Origin: Zhenhengia yiwuensis
GTDB lineage: Bacteria > Bacillota > Clostridia > Lachnospirales > Cellulosilyticaceae
Direction: 5' to 3'
Assembly (NCBI RefSeq): GCF_014384995.1
Contig: NZ_JACRSY010000001.1
Location: 1-64,000, forward strand
DNA: 64,000 bases
Below the pieces are notes generated by a model. It worked only from the letters and a program-made list of their open reading frames with translations. It was not told the DNA's origin and ran no database searches. Shown here piece after piece: positions 60,254 to 64,000 of this stretch (its first letter is position 1; each line of letters opens with the position of its first letter). The position numbers were made by a program, and so were the translations under genes.

Positions 60254-61957
60254 ATGAAGGACTTTTTAATAAATATAAAATCAAGTAAGCATACATATAA
60301 GATTATAGCTGGCATTGCAGTTGTAGGTTTAACATTTGGGATAATAGGAATGCAAAATAATTCCTATGCCATTTCTGTAGATGGTGAAGTTGTGGGTGTT
60401 GTAAAAACAAAAGAAGAGGCACAAGCAGCCTTCGAGAATATTGTAACGGAACTTAAGGATCAAAAGGGCGTAGATATTGCTATTAAAGAAACAGTAACTG
60501 TAGAGCATGTTAATAGTAAAGTAAAAGAAATTGAGACACAAGATATTTTAGAAGCAACTTTAAAGGATACAATCAGCTATGAAATAGAGGCATATGAAAT
60601 TCTGGTAGATGGTGAAGTGAAAGCAGTTGTAGAGACTCAGAAAATAGCAGAGCGTATTTTGTCTGATATTGCTAAAATGCATCTACCAGAAGGCTCCGGA
60701 GTAGAGCTAGATGTAAAAAAAATAGAAGAAGTTAATGAGACATCTGGTTCAGGGCAGGTAGAGGTGACAGAATCTATAGAAGCAACTAAGTTAGAACCAG
60801 CTACTATACAGACAGTACAAGACAATGGGAAAGGAGAAAATGCATTAGCGACTGAAAATGAAACTTCTCCTATTGAGGTTTTAGAAGTTAAAGATGCACT
60901 TAAAGAACCAGAGGTTAAGTCGGAGGTAAAAGTAGGTACTGTAGACAAAAAAGAAGAAGAGAAGGAAGAGCCTACAGAAGGACAGAAAATAGCACGTGAG
61001 CTTACAGAGTTTGACTTTAATGAAGAAGTTATTGTAAGAAGTACATATATTGATGAAGAGCAAATTCTAAGTGAAGAAGAAGCTAAAAATATTCTTTTAG
61101 GTAATACAGAAGAAATTGTAGAATATGAACTTAAAGAGGGCGATAATATTTGGGATATTGCCATTAAACATGGTACAACTATGGACCACATTTTAGAAAT
61201 CAATCCGCAGATTGAAGATGAAACACGTATGCAGATTGGAGAGGTTATTAAGTTAGAGGTACCAGATCCTATTTTATCTATTTCTACAACGGAGCAAGCT
61301 ACTTTTAAAGAACTTATTCCAGCAGAGATAGAGTATGTAGAATTCTCAGACCTTTATAAAGATGAGACTAAAGTTTATCAAGAAGGATATGATGGCGTAA
61401 AAGAGATTACAGTAGATGTACATAAAGTAAATGGTAAGGAAGTAAGTCGTGATTTAATTACAGAAAAAGTACTTAAAGAGCCGAAAACAAAAGTTATTGC
61501 TTTTGGTACAAAAGAAAAGCCAAAACCAACAAGTACAAGTACCAATAAAAAACCAAGTTCATCTGCGTCAAGTAGTAATTCAGGTATGTTCATGCATCCA
61601 TTAAATGGTGGGGGTACCCTAACTTCAAATTATGGAAGCAGATGGGGATCATTCCATAGAGGACTTGATATTGCAGCATCTGCAGGAACACCAATTTATG
61701 CGGCGGCATCAGGAACAGTTACTTATTCAGGATATAATAATGGTGGATTTGGTAAACTGATTATCATTGACCATAATAATGGTTACCAAACTTACTATGC
61801 ACATTGTAGTAGTTTATATGTACAAGTAGGGCAAAAAGTATCTAAAGGCCAAAATATTGCTGGAGTAGGAAGTACAGGTAATTCCACAGGTAATCATGTT
61901 CACTTTGAAATCAGAAGTAATGGGACACCAATTAATCCATATAACTATGTATATTAA
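60254..61957 (+). CDS. LysM/G5/M23 cell-wall endopeptidase
   Basis: This 567-residue secreted or membrane-tethered protein has an N-terminal hydrophobic segment (residues 17-35), two repeated YabE-like beta units (about 38-165), an acidic linker, a LysM domain (about 291-335; VEYELKEGDNIWDIAIKHGT), a G5-like domain (about 360-420) and an M23 peptidase domain. The last has HRGLD near residue 467, HCS and HVHFEIR near 549, the Zn ligands of lysostaphin-type enzymes. It probably cleaves peptidoglycan cross-bridges. The start at 60254 follows AAGGAAC. It is monocistronic. Confidence 0.9.
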   Translation: MKDFLINIKSSKHTYKIIAGIAVVGLTFGIIGMQNNSYAISVDGEVVGVVKTKEEAQAAFENIVTELKDQKGVDIAIKETVTVEHVNSKVKEIETQDILEATLKDTISYEIEAYEILVDGEVKAVVETQKIAERILSDIAKMHLPEGSGVELDVKKIEEVNETSGSGQVEVTESIEATKLEPATIQTVQDNGKGENALATENETSPIEVLEVKDALKEPEVKSEVKVGTVDKKEEEKEEPTEGQKIARELTEFDFNEEVIVRSTYIDEEQILSEEEAKNILLGNTEEIVEYELKEGDNIWDIAIKHGTTMDHILEINPQIEDETRMQIGEVIKLEVPDPILSISTTEQATFKELIPAEIEYVEFSDLYKDETKVYQEGYDGVKEITVDVHKVNGKEVSRDLITEKVLKEPKTKVIAFGTKEKPKPTSTSTNKKPSSSASSSNSGMFMHPLNGGGTLTSNYGSRWGSFHRGLDIAASAGTPIYAAASGTVTYSGYNNGGFGKLIIIDHNNGYQTYYAHCSSLYVQVGQKVSKGQNIAGVGSTGNSTGNHVHFEIRSNGTPINPYNYVY

Positions 61958-61966
61958 TATATAAAT

Positions 61967-62001
61967 AAAACAGGCAGCTTATTATCAGCTGCCTGTTTTT
62001 T
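61967..62001. terminator. Bidirectional terminator
   Basis: AAACAGGCAGCT and AGCTGCCTGTTT pair across a short loop and end in TTT, serving the M23 gene and the minus-strand amino-acid transporter operon, whose stop lies in it. Confidence 0.85.
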
Positions 62002-62683
62002 CATTATCATACATATGCTCATTTGTAATTTGACCTTGGTCCATAGAGACAATACGGTCAGCTACTTTCTTAGCAAACTCCATATCGTGTGTAATAATCA
62101 ACATGCTCATACCTTTGACTTTTAAACTTTTAATAAGATTGGCTACATCATCTGTCAGTGCTGGATCAAGAGCAGAAGTAGGTTCATCAAAACACATGAG
62201 TTTGGGATTAAGTGCTAAAGCACGCCCGATAGCAACACGTTGTTTCTGGCCACCAGAAAGTTCATAAGGATAACTGTTAGCTTTACCTGATAGACCTAAA
62301 AAACCTAAAATATTTAGAGCATCTTGAGTAGCCTTTTCTTTTGCAATGCCTAATACACGGGTAGGAGCTTCAGTTATATTTTCTATTACAGAAAGGTGTG
62401 GGAAAAGATTGAAGTTTTGAAAGACTAAGCCAATGTTTCGGCGAATAGCTTTTAAATCTTGTTTACTGGCATAGCGCCCATCTTTTAAGAGATAATTATT
62501 TCCCAGGCAAATAGAGCCTGATTCACATTTCTCAAGATAATTAATACTACGTAAGAGTGTAGTCTTTCCACCCCCTGAAGGCCCCACTACAACAAGGATT
62601 TCACCAGGATAAATATGAAGGTTTACACCTTTTAGAACGGCATTAGAGCCAAAGCTTTTATATAAGTTTTCAATATGTAGCAT
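61985..62683 (-). CDS. Polar amino-acid ABC transporter ATPase
   Basis: This 232-residue ATP-binding protein of the GlnQ/HisP group has Walker A GPSGGGKTT, the Q-loop region NIGLVFQNFNLFPHLSV, the signature LSGGQKQRVAIGRAL, Walker B MCFDEPTSALDP and the switch IITHDMEFAKKVADR. It powers uptake through the permease 11 bp upstream. The start at 62683 follows GGAGG. It is the last gene of a three-gene operon whose first gene crosses the window edge. Confidence 0.92.
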   Translation of the reverse strand: MLHIENLYKSFGSNAVLKGVNLHIYPGEILVVVGPSGGGKTTLLRSINYLEKCESGSICLGNNYLLKDGRYASKQDLKAIRRNIGLVFQNFNLFPHLSVIENITEAPTRVLGIAKEKATQDALNILGFLGLSGKANSYPYELSGGQKQRVAIGRALALNPKLMCFDEPTSALDPALTDDVANLIKSLKVKGMSMLIITHDMEFAKKVADRIVSMDQGQITNEHMYDNEKTGS

Positions 62684-62694
62684 AGAGGACCTCC

Positions 62695-63357
62695 TTATTG
62701 GTAGTAATCATATTTTTTTTCTATAACAGTCATAATTTTAGATAAAATAGCTGTAAGGATGAGATAAACAATAGCAATGATAATAAGTGGTATTAAGGAA
62801 GAATCGCGATTGCAGGCAATTTTTCCAACCTTTAAGAGCTCATCAAGTCCAATAATGTAAACGAGAGCTGTATCTTTAATAAGTGTGACAACTTCGTTGC
62901 CTACAGGGGGCAATACACGCTTTAATGCCTGTGGAAAGATAATATGAAAGAAAGTCTCTCTACCAGAAATTCCAAGAACTTCTGCGCCTTCATACTGTCC
63001 TTTGTCAATAGAGGTAATGCCAGCTCTAAAAATCTCTGCAAAGTAAGCACCATAATTAAGAGAAAAGGCAAAAAGGGCAGCTGGGAAACGGTCAAAAGTA
63101 ATTCCTATAAGAGGAAGGCCAAAGAATACAAATACAATTTGAAGTAAAAGGGGAGTTCCGCGTATTACTACAATGTAAAGACTTGTAAGTGCCTTAACTA
63201 GTTTAAAACGGGATAGTCTCCCAAGTGCAAGTAGAATACCTAAAGGTATAGAAAAGATGAGGGTAAGTGCAAAAAGCTTTAGGGTAATCTCTAAACCTTC
63301 TAGTACTTGCGGCATAAGTAAAAGTGTATATTCAAAAATGTTGTTAATCATGTCCAT
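62695..63357 (-). CDS. Polar amino-acid ABC transporter permease
   Basis: This 220-residue permease of the HisMQ type has five or so helices and the EAA loop EGAEVLGISGRETFFHIIFPQALK. It also has the typical N-terminal LEGLEITLKLFALTLIFSIPLG. The ATG at 63357 follows AAGGGGGAA. One permease gene only is present, so it likely works as a homodimer. Substrate class is polar amino acids (glutamine, histidine, cystine or arginine); not resolved. Confidence 0.9.
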   Translation of the reverse strand: MDMINNIFEYTLLLMPQVLEGLEITLKLFALTLIFSIPLGILLALGRLSRFKLVKALTSLYIVVIRGTPLLLQIVFVFFGLPLIGITFDRFPAALFAFSLNYGAYFAEIFRAGITSIDKGQYEGAEVLGISGRETFFHIIFPQALKRVLPPVGNEVVTLIKDTALVYIIGLDELLKVGKIACNRDSSLIPLIIIAIVYLILTAILSKIMTVIEKKYDYYQ

Positions 63358-63382
63358 AAAGGTTCCCCCTTAAAAATTAAAT

Positions 63383-64000
63383 TTATTTACTCACATCACT
63401 GCCAAACCATTTTTCAGAGATTGCAGTAAGTGTACCGTCTTCCTTAAGATCGTTATAAGCTTCGTTAAAAGCCTCTACAGCTGATGTGTCGCCTTTACGG
63501 AAGCCAACACCATATTCTTCAGCACCAAAGTCTTCATCTAAAATACGATACTTGTCAGACCCTTTTAAGCTTATATAATAACGTATGACAACTTCATCAG
63601 CTACAACAGCATCAATACGACCAATATCAAGATCCATAAGGGCCTGATTGTTATCTTCATAAGTTGTAGCTTTACCACCATCAAATGACTTATAGAGTTC
63701 AGTTTCTTTTTCCATTGCTGTAACAGCACTAGATTCACTTTGAGCCCCTATTTTCTTACCAGCAAGATCTGCTTTAGACTGTATAGATGAATCTGCCAGT
63801 ACAACTACAATTTGTTTATTATCTAGATAAGGCAAGGAAAAATCTACTTTTTCTTTACGTTCTGGTGTAATCGTATAGCCGTTCCAAATTAAATCGATAT
63901 TGCCAGCAGAAAGTTCAGCTTCTTTCATAGACCAGTCAATAGGTTGGAGGGTAACTTCTTTGCCTAACTTTTTACACATAGCAGTAGCTAAATCTACGTC
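63383..64000 (-). CDS. Polar amino-acid-binding protein, 5' part missing
   Basis: The gene ends at 63383 and continues past the right window edge, so the signal peptide and first part of the protein are missing. The visible part starts VDLATAMCKKLGKEV and runs IDLIWNGYTITPERKEKVDFS, then IGAQSESSAVTAME and a last DGTLTAISEKWFGSDVSK, the family-3 solute-binding pattern. The ATG at 63979 is internal, since the frame stays open and conserved beyond it. It precedes the permease and ATPase, as expected for an importer operon. Confidence 0.9.
   Translation of the reverse strand, partial: DVDLATAMCKKLGKEVTLQPIDWSMKEAELSAGNIDLIWNGYTITPERKEKVDFSLPYLDNKQIVVVLADSSIQSKADLAGKKIGAQSESSAVTAMEKETELYKSFDGGKATTYEDNNQALMDLDIGRIDAVVADEVVIRYYISLKGSDKYRILDEDFGAEEYGVGFRKGDTSAVEAFNEAYNDLKEDGTLTAISEKWFGSDVSK

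Noticed and set aside
60637..61203. 188-residue minus-strand frame in the M23 gene
   Set aside because: It is serine-rich antisense shadow of the acidic linker and LysM region, with no ribosome binding site of its own.

Overview
The window reads as chromosomal DNA of a low-GC, Gram-positive anaerobe of the Clostridia, most likely a gut-associated Lachnospirales-type organism. The basis is the AT-rich sequence, strong AGGAGG-type ribosome binding sites, frequent GTG/TTG starts, a clostridial-type Agr peptide system, Cys-type sulfatases and an extensive host-glycan catabolic region. No rRNA, tRNA, CRISPR array or phage block was recognised. The species assignment is inference.

Left part (1-25 kb). 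The left edge carries hairpins resembling the 3' end of an IS200/IS605-type element. A MarR-type regulator with a palindromic operator precedes a heterodimeric ABC multidrug exporter. A lone Cys-type sulfatase, a MATE exporter and a small membrane protein follow. A c-di-GMP module comes next (unknown 203-residue protein, structured leader, 28-residue peptide, membrane HD-GYP protein, DUF5317 protein). After it lie a VTT-domain membrane protein, a SWIM/SNF2 helicase, and a queuosine-salvage pair (queK-queL) under a preQ1-I riboswitch. A dicarboxylate/amino-acid symporter precedes an Agr-type quorum-sensing operon whose sensor lacks a kinase domain and whose last gene is a GGDEF plus HD-GYP protein. 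An Eis-like acetyltransferase, a YdcF protein, a small unknown protein and an SLC13/ArsB-type permease complete this part.

Middle part (25-34 kb). An oleate hydratase with an odd basic-repeat N-terminus is followed by a sialic-acid cluster: nanA facing nanE, relics of a CUT1 sugar ABC permease pair, nanQ (yhcH), nanK, an RpiR-type regulator and, convergently, an intracellular GH33 sialidase. Two GAAAA/TTTTC palindromes lie between nanA and nanE, and five copies of TTTAGTAAAA lie upstream of the sialidase.

Right-middle part (34.4-58.1 kb). About 24 kb of co-directional, tightly spaced genes look like one glycan-uptake operon: two solute-binding proteins (one with a large N-terminal extension), two permease pairs, an NHL/TPR protein, a YIP1 protein, a DUF5696 protein, GH95 and GH29 fucosidases, two zinc-ribbon ABC exporters around a DUF1854 protein, and a second sulfatase. 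None of the sialidase, fucosidases or sulfatases has a signal peptide. This suggests that sialylated, fucosylated and sulfated oligosaccharides (probably mucin O-glycans) are imported intact and dismantled inside the cell. No importer ATPase is encoded here.

Right part (58.1-64 kb). Two small hypothetical proteins, a cold-shock protein with a long structured leader, a TerB/DnaJ membrane protein and a LysM/G5/M23 cell-wall hydrolase are followed by a polar amino-acid ABC importer on the minus strand, whose binding-protein gene is cut by the window edge.
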